DNA of 64,000 nt, taken from NCBI RefSeq assembly GCF_016801865.2, contig NC_068938.1, positions 78,767,316 to 78,831,315 of the forward strand, read 5' to 3'. The DNA comes from Culex pipiens pallens (taxonomy: Eukaryota; Arthropoda; Insecta; Diptera; Culicidae). Shown here one piece after another: positions 1 through 10,440 of the stretch (positions within the stretch are counted from its first letter, which is position 1; every line of letters begins with the position of its first letter). Under the pieces are notes generated by a model. The model had not been told where the DNA came from. It worked only from the letters and a program-made list of their open reading frames with translations, and ran no database searches. The position numbers and the translations under genes were made by a program.

Positions 1-226
1 GCTACTACTGTGTTGTGTTGAAAAAATGCCAGTTACCTATTTTTATTCAAATGTATTGAATCGAAATCTGAACAGTTTTCAACCCTTTAATCAATTTCAT
101 AGAATTAATAAAATATCGAAAGTATACTTCCAGAGTTTTTTTTTTTAAAGGACCAATAAACTATTGTCTTTCATTTGTTTATAGGACCTAATCAATAAAA
201 TCTCTAGACTTGCATTCAACGTCTAA

Positions 227-420
227 ATACAATTTTGTTTTTTGGTTAATAATCAAGATAGAATTTGTTAATTTTGCGTTCCTAACAGAGTTGGTAGCGA
301 GGTTGGTAGTCCTTTCAGCTATGTTTGACATGAAAATTTTGTTGAAACTTTTACAACTAACAGGTTTGTTTTACCAAGAGAAAAACTGCAACGTATCAAA
401 ATTATTTCATAAAATTTTTT
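227..420 (-). mobile_element. Diverged non-LTR retrotransposon 3'-end fragment
   Basis: The order of words (TTAATAATCAAGAT, CCTAACAGAGTTGG, CCTTTCAGCT-TGTTT-ACAT, ACTAACA, AAGAGAAAAA) follows that of the fragment at 1331-1510 and, reverse-complemented, of the 3' untranslated end of the ORF1-only element at 56290-56495. It is strongly diverged, so the relationship is an inference from shared blocks. Confidence 0.45.
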
Positions 421-635
421 AAGCCACAAATTAAGCTTACCAAACATAGACGACACTGTTAAGTTCCAAGAATACATAGAATTCACTCGCCAGAACTGTC
501 CTTCCCAAACACAGACGTGAAATTCAAGTACCTAGAACTAGACTCCACAGACTAAATTAAATGTCGAGCACCTAATGGGGTCATCAGTTGGCTCATTACA
601 CCATCATCGTTCTAATTTGTCTCCTGTCATGGTGT

Positions 636-742
636 CGATTTCTGGAAAAGTCAGGGAAAACCTGGAATTGTCAGGGAATTTTATTTGACCTGGAAAAGTC
701 AGGGAAAGTCAGGGAATTTTAAGCTGGGTCAGGGAATTTTGA
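636..742. repeat. Short array of a 'GTCAGGGAA' motif
   Basis: The words AAAGTCAGGGAAA, GTCAGGGAATTTT and close variants recur about six times within roughly 105 bases, alternating with CCTGGAA. It is a degenerate tandem array with no open frame. Confidence 0.7.
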
Positions 743-1330
743 TGATCTTAAAAATATTACTACAAAATTTCATTTCTTTTTGAAAATTCGCCCTTGATGA
801 TGTATTTGAATGTCTTCCAGGCCAAACTTTGCAACATTGATAATATTTAATTTTTTATATTGGTCAGTCCGGAAGGAACGCGATATTCCATATAAAAAAT
901 TTTATGAAAAGGGTCACGAAGAAAAGGAACAGCAACGAAAAATTGCATTTGGCATTACTTTGCGCGTTGCTTGTTGGCAATATGTTTAGGTTTAAAAATC
1001 AAATAATTAATATTTGCTTTGGATTTGCGTTCAACTGAAAATTACAAATTACTAGCGCACACAGGGTGGGACAATATGAGGCCGTTTCCCCATCCATCCT
1101 AAGAGATTTGTTCTAAAATTGGTCGTTTGCTCAGCATATAGAGACCATAGAGAAAATCATACATTTTGTCAGAAAAATTGAATGATTAAAAAAATCAAAG
1201 GTAAAAAAATCGAACATTTGAAAATTAAAAAAAAAATCTGAAATTCTAAAGCTCAAAGATTCCAAATTTTTAAAATTCTGAAATTCTGATAGTTTTTGAA
1301 TTGTTGATTTCTTAAATTTTTAAATTCAAT

Positions 1331-1510
1331 TTTTCAATTCAATTCGGTTTTATTTGTGAATAATCAAGTTACAATGAGTTCATTTAGGTACGCAACAGAG
1401 TTTTGGTGTTCCTTTCAGCTGTGTTTTACATCGTAATTCAATCGAAAAATTATTACTAATAACTATGGAATAGACAAGAGTAAGAAAAAGTTTTCAAAAA
1501 ACTTACAGAA
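1331..1510 (-). mobile_element. 3'-end fragment of the same non-LTR family as 54711-56495
   Basis: It begins with TTTTCAATTCAATTCGGTTT, the reverse complement of the terminal ACCGAATTGAATTGAAAA at 56480-56497. It then continues through TGTGAATAATCA, GTTACAAT and AACAGAGTTTTGG-GTTCCTTTCA, matching the 3' untranslated region of the 54711-56495 element read on the other strand. It is a 5'-truncated, dead copy. Confidence 0.75.
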
Positions 1511-2402
1511 TTTTTTTTAAATTCTTATTCTAAAATTCTAAAAAAATTGTAAGATTAAATTTTTTTTTCCAAAATTTCACTTAAGTATTCGTTATCTAAA
1601 TTCTTATTTTTCTCAAAATTAAACTGAACTATGATTTCAAAATTAAACTGAACTATGATTTCCAAAGTTATCTGATTTTGTGTAATCTAAAATCTAAGCA
1701 AAATAGTGGTGGTGAAATGGAATAAAAAAATTAAAGAATTAAATTCAATTTTCTTCCGAAAATTTTTGATTGAATTTTCTTAATAAGAAACGTCGAGAGA
1801 TGAAGATAATGATTATGAAGAGATATTTTTTTTTTAATATGTTGTTGAGGATTTCCTAAATAAATGTATTACTACACTCAACTCATTTTTAAACATACTG
1901 ACTCTGAATATTTAAGAACGAGTTTTTCACCAATGTGTAACAGGTCGTATCGAGGTGCTCCAATTTGGATGAAACTTTCAGCGTTTGTTTGTCTATACAT
2001 GAGATGAACTCATGCTAAATATGAGCCCTCTAAGACAAAGGGAAGTGGGGTAAAACGGGCTTTGAAGTTTGAGGTCGAAAAAACATAAAAAATCTCAAAA
2101 TTGCTCGCATTTCCGTAAAACTTCTTCAATTCCAACTCTCTTAGATGCATTCGCCCTTTAATATGTTATCTAACATAAGTTAGTGAAGAAAGGAACTCTT
2201 CAAAAGCACATGTGATTAAAAAAATAATTCTTTAGTCGTATGAACATGGATAATCGGTCATTTTTTTAACCAAAAATTCTCTATAAATTGAAAAGTGCAT
2301 CAAAATTAAACTTCTACTTCCAACCCACGTTCCAAAACCGCGTGGAACGAATCCTGGTAAAACTCCGCGCATGTCCGCACCATCTTCAACTGACCAAACC
2401 CG

Positions 2403-2440
2403 TATAAAAGCCACCCTGCCGAGCCCGAATTCCACCAGTC
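2403..2440 (+). promoter_or_regulatory. TATA-box promoter of GPA2
   Basis: TATAAAAG lies at 2403-2410, and an initiator-like CCAGTCATCA lies about 30 bases downstream (2434-2443), the usual spacing for an insect core promoter. The first GPA2 codon is 164 bases further on. A possible 5'-UTR intron end (branch-like CTAAC followed by TTCTTCAG near 2528-2551) lies in between. If it is not spliced, the leader contains a short upstream ORF starting near 2500. Confidence 0.55.
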
Positions 2441-2603
2441 ATCATCGGTGTGCTTCTCCGGGCAAATCCAGTTCTCCAAAAATTCCTTGATTTGAAATCA
2501 TGTCGCGTCGCTACATGGCGTCCTGCTAACTTGTGCACCGATTCTTCAGTGTTTCGTTGAATTTTTTGTTGGCGTTCGAAGTTCACCGTTGATCCGGATT
2601 ACG

Positions 2604-3032
2604 ATGGAGTGGCTCCGTCTGGTGGCACTGTTTCTGCTGGTTTCGGTCGTGTGCAGCAAGGAATCGTGGCAGAAGCCCGGCTGCCATAAAGTTGGTTAGT
2701 GCTAAATTTAGTGTCGGTTTTGATTGGGAAAATTAACTTCTATCTTTCGTTCTCGCAAAGGTCACACCCGCAAGATCAGCATCCCGAGTTGCGTGGAGTT
2801 TACGATCACGACGAACGCGTGCCGCGGGTTCTGTGAGTCGTTTGCCATCCCGTCGGCACCGTTCGCCGTGGGTGTCCACAAGCCAAGCCAACCGGTAACG
2901 TCGGTCGGGCAGTGCTGCAACATTATGGAAACTGAGGACGTGCACGTACGTGTGATGTGCACTGAAGGCATCCGGAACCTGACCTTCAAGTCGGCAACCA
3001 ACTGTTCGTGCTATCACTGCAAAAAGGACTAG
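2604..3032 (+). CDS. GPA2: Glycoprotein hormone alpha2 (thyrostimulin alpha subunit), two coding exons
   Basis: Coding exons are 2604-2694 and 2761-3032, split by a 66-base GT-AG intron (donor G|GTTAGT, acceptor TCGCAAAG|GT). They give 120 residues. Residues 1-18 (MEWLRLVALFLLVSVVCS) form a signal peptide. The mature part has ten cysteines in the cystine-knot arrangement of glycoprotein hormone alpha chains, the family words SWQKPGC, TTNACRGFCES and VGQCC, a C-terminal CSCYHC cluster, and N-glycosylation sequons NLT and NCS. By family knowledge, GPA2 pairs with GPB5 to form the thyrostimulin-like hormone acting on the LGR1 receptor; in mosquitoes this axis is linked to hindgut and ionoregulatory control. 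GPB5 is often a close neighbour in insects, but I see none here. The start is the only methionine that gives a signal peptide in frame with the knot. The gene looks intact. Confidence 0.93.
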
Positions 3033-3297
3033 CAGATGGAGCAATAATTTAAGCACAGCGCATAAGCAGCAGCAGCACTAGAGAATGTTACTATATATTG
3101 TTAGCTAAGTACTTAAACTATTTACCTCTGAGCCACCCTTATGCATTAGCGTGATGACTTTGTGCATTGTGTATGTTCTAGAATGGTAAGAACGTTCCGC
3201 TGGGAATGTTCAAACTGTTACTGTATATTAATGTACATTTGCAGATGATAAAACGCATAGAATATATATTTTCATAAACCACACTCATCAACTTTTA

Positions 3298-3888
3298 TTA
3301 AGTGACCAACTTCCGTAGCTTCTTCCAACAGCAGAACACCCCATTGGCGATTGCACTTTTAATCCGCGACTTCCGGCCTTTTACACTTCCGCCCGCTGCT
3401 AGCACTCGCTTTTGTCCCGGCGAGAAGAAGCTCTCCGCAATCACCGACACACTCTCGATGGTGGGAAACCTTCCCCTCAGTTCGACCGTCTTCCACGCGC
3501 CCTCAACGACAAGGCACTTGGCCCGAACGGTGAGTCGCTCCAACCGTGGACACTGCGGAAGCAGCTCCGCCAGTACCGATTCGTGCAGAAGGTTGGCGTG
3601 AATTTCGAGCTCCGTTGCACGGCGACACAGCTGCAGTAGCGTCGGAGTGGCCAGCGATAGGGTGGAACAGTCCACCGTGATGGCGCCGTACGACCGGCTA
3701 AGAGAGTTTTGCCCGACTAGGTCCAGGTCGTTGCTTATGCGGCAGCGAATTCGCCGGTGGATTATGCTGAAGATGATCTGGTTCCAGCGGTGGCAAACGG
3801 AAGTGGCTTGGATGAGCGTGGAGATCGGGAGCTGCTTGAATATCTCTATGAGAAGCTGGATTGAGAAATGTTGTGAACGATGTTCAAG
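3298..3888 (-). CDS. F-box protein, terminal coding exon (start not resolved; possible pseudogene)
   Basis: The open frame on the minus strand runs from 3888 to a TAA at 3298-3300, 196 residues. Near its beginning is an F-box: LLIEIFKQLP, then SVCHRWNQII, the pattern LPxxLLxxIFxxLP...VCxxW. The rest (LLQLCRRATELEIHANLL, LLPQCPRLERLTV) resembles the leucine-rich strands of F-box/LRR proteins, which act as substrate adaptors of SCF ubiquitin ligases. The frame contains no methionine, so it must be an internal or last exon. Immediately upstream is an in-frame TAG (3889-3891) that can also be read as the AG of an acceptor (GCGTCTAG|CTTG). An in-frame ATG lies at 3984-3982, but the only GT donor fitting before that TAG gives a 24-base 'intron', too short for normal splicing. 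It converges on GPA2, with 265 bases between the stops. Confidence 0.65.
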   Translation of the reverse strand, partial: LEHRSQHFSIQLLIEIFKQLPISTLIQATSVCHRWNQIIFSIIHRRIRCRISNDLDLVGQNSLSRSYGAITVDCSTLSLATPTLLQLCRRATELEIHANLLHESVLAELLPQCPRLERLTVRAKCLVVEGAWKTVELRGRFPTIESVSVIAESFFSPGQKRVLAAGGSVKGRKSRIKSAIANGVFCCWKKLRKLVT

Positions 3889-3984
3889 CTAGACGCATTT
3901 ATTATTAAATACCTCAGTCGGGAGTAATGACATGTACGGAAACTGCGATCTTTCATTGGAGTCACCAAGTTTAGTTAACTCCAT

Positions 3985-4409
3985 GTTTAAGAAAATGAGA
4001 AGATTTAAAGCTGGAGTCAACTTAATTTACTATGAGTAAAAGAAAATATGACTGAAGCAAAGAACGAATGCATATTGCGCGCTATAGAAATAGTACGTAC
4101 TGGAACCGTCAAACAAAGTCGACAACTAATTTTCCGTAGGAAAATGGCCTTCTCTAATCATTCATGCATTTACCGAGGCGTTACGCTAATCGCATTACCG
4201 AACAATTCAAGTGTGGGAAAATAGCTATTCTCTATGTTCAACTTGCTCTCTTCTAGTGCGGACTTCACTGTCTCAATATCGAGGTTGAAATAGAATTTGA
4301 TTGTTATTTTTTAGAGACTCAAATTCCTCTTTAGTCTCATATGTACTAGAGCTCAGTTACATTTGTTCTTGTATACTGACGGCAGACACCGCAATTTTGT
4401 AACTCAGTA
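3985..4409. other. Intergenic, nothing recognised
   Basis: This is the upstream side of the F-box exon. If the F-box gene has further 5' exons they should be here or beyond, but I could not identify one with a matching donor and methionine. No repeat structure was seen. Confidence 0.4.
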
Positions 4410-4960
4410 TCTGGGTGCGGAATAGTGGTTCGTAAAGCGGCCTCAATTTTGAGCTGTCAAAGCGGAACCAATTTACTGTTCGCAAAATTATACCAAGAAG
4501 TGGCAAGTATTGTAATCGATCTATAACCTGCCAAATAATATTGAATAATCTTACTCCGATATTATCACTGCGTTCAAAGATACATAATCTAGGAACTTCC
4601 ATTCGGTTGCTCTTCTGATTCACAGAATTCCACCCACTTCTGGCGCAATTTTTCGTCACGTGGAAAACAAAAATGGCCTCTTTTGGCCGCCTATCGTTTA
4701 GTCTACGGACAAAAAAAACACGAAGCACTTAATTTTTCATCAAAAGCTTTAACATCAACAGATCCAAAATGTTGCAAAACAAGTCACTTTAGCAACAAAA
4801 AATATGTCACGCTTGAGCTTGAACATAGCCTTCTATTTTGTTTATGTTTACAGCTGCAGTGCAGTTGTAGTAGTGGGGAGCATTCGAAAATCATGTTACG
4901 CATTCTGTCTTTTCAGCACCCAGCTCAGTATCATTTGAGGTTTTCATCACACAAATCAGG
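4410..4960. repeat. Dispersed repeat, copy 1 (second copy at 29685-30975)
   Basis: Blocks such as AAGCGGCCTCAATTT, AGTGGCAAGTATTGTAATCG, ATATTATCACTGCG, GGAACTTCCATTCGGTTGCT and TTTATGTTTACAGCTG occur in the same order here and at 29685-30975. The second copy is interrupted by extra DNA. It is an interspersed repeat of unknown class without coding capacity. Confidence 0.75.
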
Positions 4961-5006
4961 TACACTATCAACGTTCTGATTTGTCGTCAGGATCCCGGGA
5001 TTCATG

Positions 5007-5177
5007 TTATTCTTCTCTTGACGGACGCTTTGCTCGTTTATCGGAGGGTGTTCTACTGTTGATGAGCGCCTTCTTGACCACGATGACCGATTTGCTGTCT
5101 TTTCTGGTTTCCGGCGGGTCGATTAGGGGCGCGGGACTGCTCTGCACTTTGGCCACTGGTGTACTGCTAGGCACCGT
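5007..5177 (-). CDS. Putative 3' terminal coding exon, gene not recognised
   Basis: A clean acceptor (TTTATTTTCAG, ending at 5178) is followed by 56 codons and a TAA at 5007-5009. The peptide is Pro/Ser-rich at first and Lys/Arg-rich at the end (VIVVKKALINS, DKRAKRPSREE), like the tail of a nuclear protein. It has only one open frame, which is phase 0, so it does not join the phase-2 donor of the x16 gene upstream. A second acceptor-like TTTCAG|AAAATG lies about 80 bases upstream, opening a short frame (MSKPEVFKPEVRKRKVA) just before this exon. The gap between the two is too short for an intron. It may be an exon of a gene with distant 5' parts, or a gene fragment. Confidence 0.4.
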   Translation of the reverse strand, partial: TVPSSTPVAKVQSSPAPLIDPPETRKDSKSVIVVKKALINSRTPSDKRAKRPSREE

Positions 5178-6301
5178 CTGAAAATAAATTAAAGAAAATC
5201 CGACCTGCCACTTTGCGCTTTCGAACTTCCGGCTTGAAAACTTCTGGCTTGCTCATTTTCTGAAAGTTAATTTTTAAAACAGGGCATGTGGGCTTAGATT
5301 AGTAGATTAATAAGGAAAAGAAAAGTAGGCTTAGAGTCATATCTATACCGAAATATGAACTATGGTAATGGAAGTCCAAAGGGACTCGTGGTTTGTGAAT
5401 GTATCAGGCTTGGTTAATCTCAGTCCGGAGTACATAGTATCAGGGCGTCCACGTAGAAACGGTTGTTTTGTCGTCTGAGAAAGTACAGAAATCAGGGACA
5501 TTCTTCATTCAAGGACCTGCAATGACAAACCAATTGTGACGTGATTTTTTTTTACCATTTCAAATACTTTTATTTTGCTTTATTAATTTAAATCCACAGT
5601 TTAAAACGAAGGTTTTGCTAGTCACTGCTACACACAGAATATACTGATGATGATTCAAGTGCTCAATCTCGAAGGGGAGCGCGTTCGTGCCAGGAGTCTC
5701 GGCCGAACGTGCCGCGTTTTTTTACTTCTGGATTTTTAATATTTTGACGATGCCTTAAACAATAAATGCAAATCTGCACAGTAGTCAGAGTCAGGTTAAT
5801 GTTTTGTTGTTTTTTTGTGGGTGTGTGTTTGTGTTTTGTTTTTTAGAGAGCATCCGAACGAACTTTTTATTTCTTTTACATCTTTTATTTTAAAAATGAT
5901 TTGTATGGAACGACACACAGTTTCGCATTGGATACACTTTAATCTCATACGGGGTAAAGGGAGGACAGGTCTTCCGGTAGTCCAAGCGTCAGAACGAGAT
6001 TCTGGATTTTGCTGTTTTTATTGCATAAAACGATTTCCAAGGACTACATTTGGACTCGTCGTCCCAGTATTATGTCAAACTAAAAACTTTTCAAAAGCAT
6101 CATGCTGAAGTTGTGTCTTAGTCTACGGATTAAGTATTTCATAGTATGTTCTTCTTTTTTTTTGGTTGCGTGCCAAATCAGCGTCGAGGAGAAATGCTCC
6201 TCACAACCAATAGGGCGTCATTTATGTTCAATTTTGTGTTGTTGCGTCAATAGGTCATAATTAGCATGTTTGTGTGTGTATGTCTGTGTGGTCCACCCCC
6301 T
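5178..6301 (-). other. Probable 3' untranslated region and flank of the x16-like gene
   Basis: This lies directly downstream of the RS-domain stop codon. Several minus-strand AATAAA hexamers occur (plus-strand TTTATT near 6017, 5882, 5867 and 5580), so the polyadenylation site cannot be fixed. There are T-rich and GT-rich stretches. No other coding sequence is apparent. Confidence 0.4.
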
Positions 6302-6608
6302 CTAATCGTGGTGGGAGTCTCCGTTGCGACGGTGCGATCTGGACCTGGATCGAGACACCGAGCGGGGCGTTCTGGACCGGCTGCGGGAACGGGTCTTCGA
6401 AACGGAGCGCCGCGGTGACTTGGTGTGGCCACGGCTGACCGAACGCTCGCGGGGCGTGGCTCTGTCGCGCTTCGTCGGCGTCTTGGACCGGGTGCGACGG
6501 TCACGGGTGTCACGGTCCCGGCTGCGGCTACGGGAAGCCCCACGGCTGTAGCTGCGCGAACGGGTGCGCAGTTCGCGTGAACGCGACCGAGGACTGCGGC
6601 TGCGGGAT
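6302..6608 (-). CDS. x16: SR splicing factor x16 / 9G8 / SRSF7-like, terminal RS-domain exon
   Basis: The acceptor CGCACGCAG is followed by an exon in phase 2 that ends at a TAG (6304-6302). Read in the frame set by the exon at 15552-15994, it encodes an arginine/serine domain (SRSRSPRSRSREL, TRSRSYSRGASRSRSRD, KTRSRSRSRTPRSVSRS) ending in SHHD. RS domains of SR proteins are phosphorylated by SRPK/CLK kinases and mediate spliceosome contacts and nuclear import. The donor two-base remainder AG plus the first A here restores an Arg codon, so the two exons fit without a change of frame. The longest open frame on this strand in another phase is a GC-rich shadow. Additional RS micro-exons inside the 8.9-kb intron cannot be excluded. 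Confidence 0.85.
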
Positions 6609-8651
6609 CTGCGTGCGATGGAAGAAACATCGGTTAGTGATTGGTAGAGGCAATGGTTTATTTTTTGGTTTTGGACGGTTCGGTTCGTTCAATCTGAGGG
6701 GGGATAACTATTGAGTCTGGCAGAATTTGAGTCATGCAATCGTCCAGGCTGACGTGGTTATCAATGTTAGACGGTTCCAGAACAATAGTTATCCCAGCTG
6801 TCGTTTGCTAACTACTAAAGGATCTGCCTGCAGAATGCATTAGAACTTAACCGGAGCAGCAACTGTCTGCCTGCAATCTAATGTTAATGGAAAAACGTCC
6901 CTTCATCTTTACAAAGTTAAAACTATTGATCACGGAACGATTTGTTGATGGTTGTGTTGTGTGGCTGAATTAAGAAAACAAATAAACTAAAACAAAAGGA
7001 ACACTCACGGGAGACTTTGGTAGAAACGCTCTCGCAGAATCGGTTTTGGGATGTTTAAGGACGTGTGTGTGCATGACTCTGTGCTCTAGTAGACTAGTTG
7101 ACTCTATACACTCTGAAGACTCTGACTTTCAGATTGATTTCTCTCCCTCTCTCTTTTGCAAGCAAATCAGATGATTTCTACGCTGCGCGCACACAGCCGA
7201 CACAGAATTGAGAGCGATGGGATGTGCAGAAGTCTCACTCTACGCAGTCGCAGGGGGTCGCTCACTGATACTGATCGTCGCGCTGATACTGCGATGATCT
7301 CGGAAGAAGGCACGACGTTTGGAAGTTCGTTGACTGATTCACCGTTGCGACGATGGCGACAACAATAACAACACGGTTGAATCAATCAGGAGCTTCGTCG
7401 TCACGCGACGCGACGACCCTCTTTCGATGCATCTCTCTCTCTACTCTGGGGTGTGAGAATTTAATATTCCAGAATCAAAAAAATGTGGGTGTCGGGCCTT
7501 CACAGGACAAATACGCACGGAAATGTACACGGAAACAATAGAAACAAACACATACGCGCGGACGCGGAGGTGCGAATGCGGAGTGTGAAGCAGCGGCTGG
7601 GGCGTGGGTGGGGCGAGATGAGCTCAATTTTTGACATGGTCCTGTATTTACTAGTATAGAGTAGAAAGTCAGTTAAAAAAATTAGTTTCAAAGCGTCACT
7701 TTAAGTGTGCAAAAAAACGAGATTTCAACCACTTTTATTTTTTTTTTAAGAAAAATCAAACTATTATTCTAAATGAATTAAAGGATATTTTTGTTTGACG
7801 AGCGATTCCCAATCGCCGACGAGAATGTCAAGTACCTAAAAGGGTTGTTCAAATATTACGTCCAGAGTATAGCCGGATTATAGGCCATAATAACTTAGTT
7901 TTATAATTGGCACCAGCTTAGTTTTATACCAGACACAAGCACCAGGTTCGAGGATAGTGCGTCAGATTTTAATCTAATATAACCCTAGCGCAGCCTTCCT
8001 TTGCAAGCATTCTGGAGAATGTCGAGGCGATTACTCCCAATATCTTTCTTTGGATGTGCGTTAGATTTCAAACGATTTTGTCCAGCGTACTTTTCAAAAG
8101 GTCCTTTCTGCCATCTAGACGTTTTTATTATTAGGTCCTTTGAACAAATGTAAACATAGAGTGTATTCCGCTTACTCCAACGGGCATAGAGATCTCCACG
8201 GTTTCTCTCACGCACACCATCATTCTGTGTTAGTATTTGTATTTGAAGTATTGTTTTGGTTTTGAACGATTGTGATTGGCTGAATTCCAAGCAGCTGATT
8301 TTGTTTACACTTTTTTTACGCAGACATAGGCAAATCGAGTAGATCAATCGTCTGTAAAAACCAGCTGTTTACCACGTGCTCGTGGTATAACAAAGAACAC
8401 AGCTGATTTTCGCATCATTCTACTCGATTTGCCTTTGTCTGCGTGTAAATTTTGTTACAACCTAACACACTCTCGCGCGTGGATATCTCTATTGGCACTG
8501 TAATGTGAAAGGGATACTCAATATTTACATTTGTTTATAGGACCTATAAAAGAATTCAATAGACCGAGGCGTCGCGTCCACCTGTTCATTGGACAGGTAA
8601 TTATTTTAATTTTTAAAATGATGGAATAAATTCAATATGTTCATTAAAATA
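6609..8651. other. x16 intron, 3' part
   Basis: No coding exon is recognised. 7150-7640 is GC-richer than its surroundings, with CGACG-rich words and (CT)n runs (7140-7160, 7428-7442), and could be an internal promoter or a conserved regulatory segment. 7966-8060 resembles a LINE 3' end (TAACCCTAGCGCAGCC then CTGGAGAATG), shared with 63455-63510. 8318-8445 is a small inverted repeat around TACGCAGAC...GTCTGCGT. Confidence 0.5.
7150..7640. promoter_or_regulatory. GC-rich CpG-containing segment inside the x16 intron
   Basis: The composition changes abruptly from AT-rich to GC-rich with many CG dinucleotides and flanking CT microsatellites. On the minus strand a GAATCAGTCAACG word resembles an arthropod initiator. 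It may be an alternative promoter for a shorter transcript of this gene, but there is no direct evidence of transcription. Confidence 0.3.
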
Positions 8652-9024
8652 TTCGAACAAAAGCGCTAACACGTCTTGGAATCACAACTCAGAGAGCAAA
8701 GTTCGAAGAGGAGAGAGAAAATTCCGCGTTTTGCTCTCTCCCTGCTCGCGTCTCTTCTCGCGCGCTTTTATGGCGCCTGACCTGGAGCTTTCCTGCACAC
8801 CCTGAACTCACACATTCATAAAGTCCATCGTGTACACATGGGAGGGCTTTCTTGGTGTATTTCTTGGATGCGTTGTATGGGAACCCGTGCATGGAGAAAG
8901 CCAAACAGGTTGGCGGTTGCTTGGGAGATTTTGCAGCGCGCATTGGATTTTCATTGGGCGCTCTATGATTCAATGCGGTTGGCTGTGGTATGATTCCAAG
9001 ACGTGTTGACGCTTTTGTTCAGAA
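8652..9024. mobile_element. MITE-like element with about 35-bp terminal inverted repeats
   Basis: The left end TTCGAACAAAAGCGC-TAACACGTCTTGGAATCA is matched in reverse complement by the right end TGATTCCAAGACGTGTTGACGCTTTTGTTC. The 370-base body has no transposase frame. It sits in the x16 intron. Confidence 0.7.
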
Positions 9025-9326
9025 CATTTTTTTAAACTTTCAATAAAACAGCATGTTGTTTTCAAAGCGTTTTTAACTAAAATCAAGTAATAAATAGCTC
9101 AGTCAAAGGTGATCAACCAAGTTTCTATCAAAAGTTTTGCAAAATAAATTAGATGACAAAAGAACAAAATCCTTAACCAGCCAAACATACGATAATGTTC
9201 TTCAAAATGTTGTAAATATGTACGAAACTAAGCTTAAATAAACTGCAATAAAAATATCTACTTTGTTTTGAGTCTATGCAAAAGCATGAAGAAATTTGTT
9301 AAGTTTGCAGGTAAAAAAACGTTACT
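9025..9326. other. AT-rich intronic spacer
   Basis: Nothing beyond AT-rich sequence was seen; no inverted ends, tRNA-like boxes or coding potential. Confidence 0.5.
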
Positions 9327-10440
9327 TAATTCACCATTAGGTGGTTGGTGCCTTCCTCACATTTTGAGTGTAATGCTAGGTAATATCTGAGATCCGGCCT
9401 TCATTAATAACACTTAAGTGCTTATAACTTTAGAAAGGTTCGTCAGATCTTCAATCTACTGAACTCGTTGGAAAGGTCTTTTTATTACCTATTCAACGAC
9501 AGGTCACATGATAGATCCGGACAACGTTTTCATCGAAATATCTGAGATCCGGCCTTCACAAAGTTGAAAAGGTCTTTTAAATACCTTTCTAAAAATGTGT
9601 AACATGACGAGGTTTCTTACAAAAACCATCCTTTTTACAATCTTCCGGACTTTTGCTTAAATCGTTTTTTAGCATGACTTTTAAAATACTTAACTAAACT
9701 TTATCAATTTCAATAGCGACTTATGGGACCCCAAGACGGATCAAATGAGCATGAGCATGAGCATGGTTGACTGCCAATGAGCTGCTACTCCGTTATTGAC
9801 AGATCAGCTGAAGTTAAACAATGAATCAAAAATGATCAGTGGGAGCCAACCATCCGTTCACTGTTTAACCTCTGAAGATCCCTGCTTTATTAGTCAATAC
9901 CGGCGCCCTCCCAAGAAGCCTGCAGTTCAACGAAAGGGAGGAATGTTAGTCCGATAGTTGATGTTGCAGACTCATCAAGCACACAGTTTTTCGCTATATA
10001 CTTGTTGATACCGCTTGAGACCGTTGAATCCACAGCATCTCCTTCAAGCGTGATTAATTTTTTTTTTGGGTTAGTAGGATAAGGTATTGGCTTTTCGATG
10101 CCTCCCGAGCTACTTTGCTATGGGGAGGACTTTCATAACAGACCCGTCGGCGAGCCTTCCGAGCAACGATGCTATGGGAAGGTCTTTCTGGTTAACACAC
10201 AATATCACTCACACACAGTTATTTTGCTCCACTATAGAGTTATTTACGTGCGCACGTATTGCGTGTACGTACACGAAAAAAAGTGAGGTTAAATTTTGTC
10301 CGGCCAGCAAAATCAAATGGTGCGCTAGTGTGCGTACGCGAAACGTCATAAAGCTCTATTAACTCGACTATCCAAATTGTCAGTGCGTCTTTCAATCATT
10401 ATATAGAAATGGCTTTTTCACAGCAAAAAAATAAAACCTT

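Larger units (their letters stand above)
1..2390. other. AT-rich intergenic DNA upstream of GPA2
   Basis: No credible gene. The stretch is AT-rich with many homopolymer runs. It contains two fragments related to the 3' end of a non-LTR retrotransposon (about 227-420 and 1331-1510) and a short array of a GTCAGGGAA-type unit (636-742), listed separately. The remainder, including 780-1320 and 1510-2390, shows nothing I can name. Confidence 0.6.

Noticed and set aside
2724..3056. Minus-strand frames opposite GPA2 exon 2
   Set aside because: Shadows of the cystine-knot exon.
6247..6630. 127-codon minus-strand frame rich in Pro/Ala/Arg
   Set aside because: Another phase of the same strand encodes the RS domain that joins x16 in frame; this one is its shadow.
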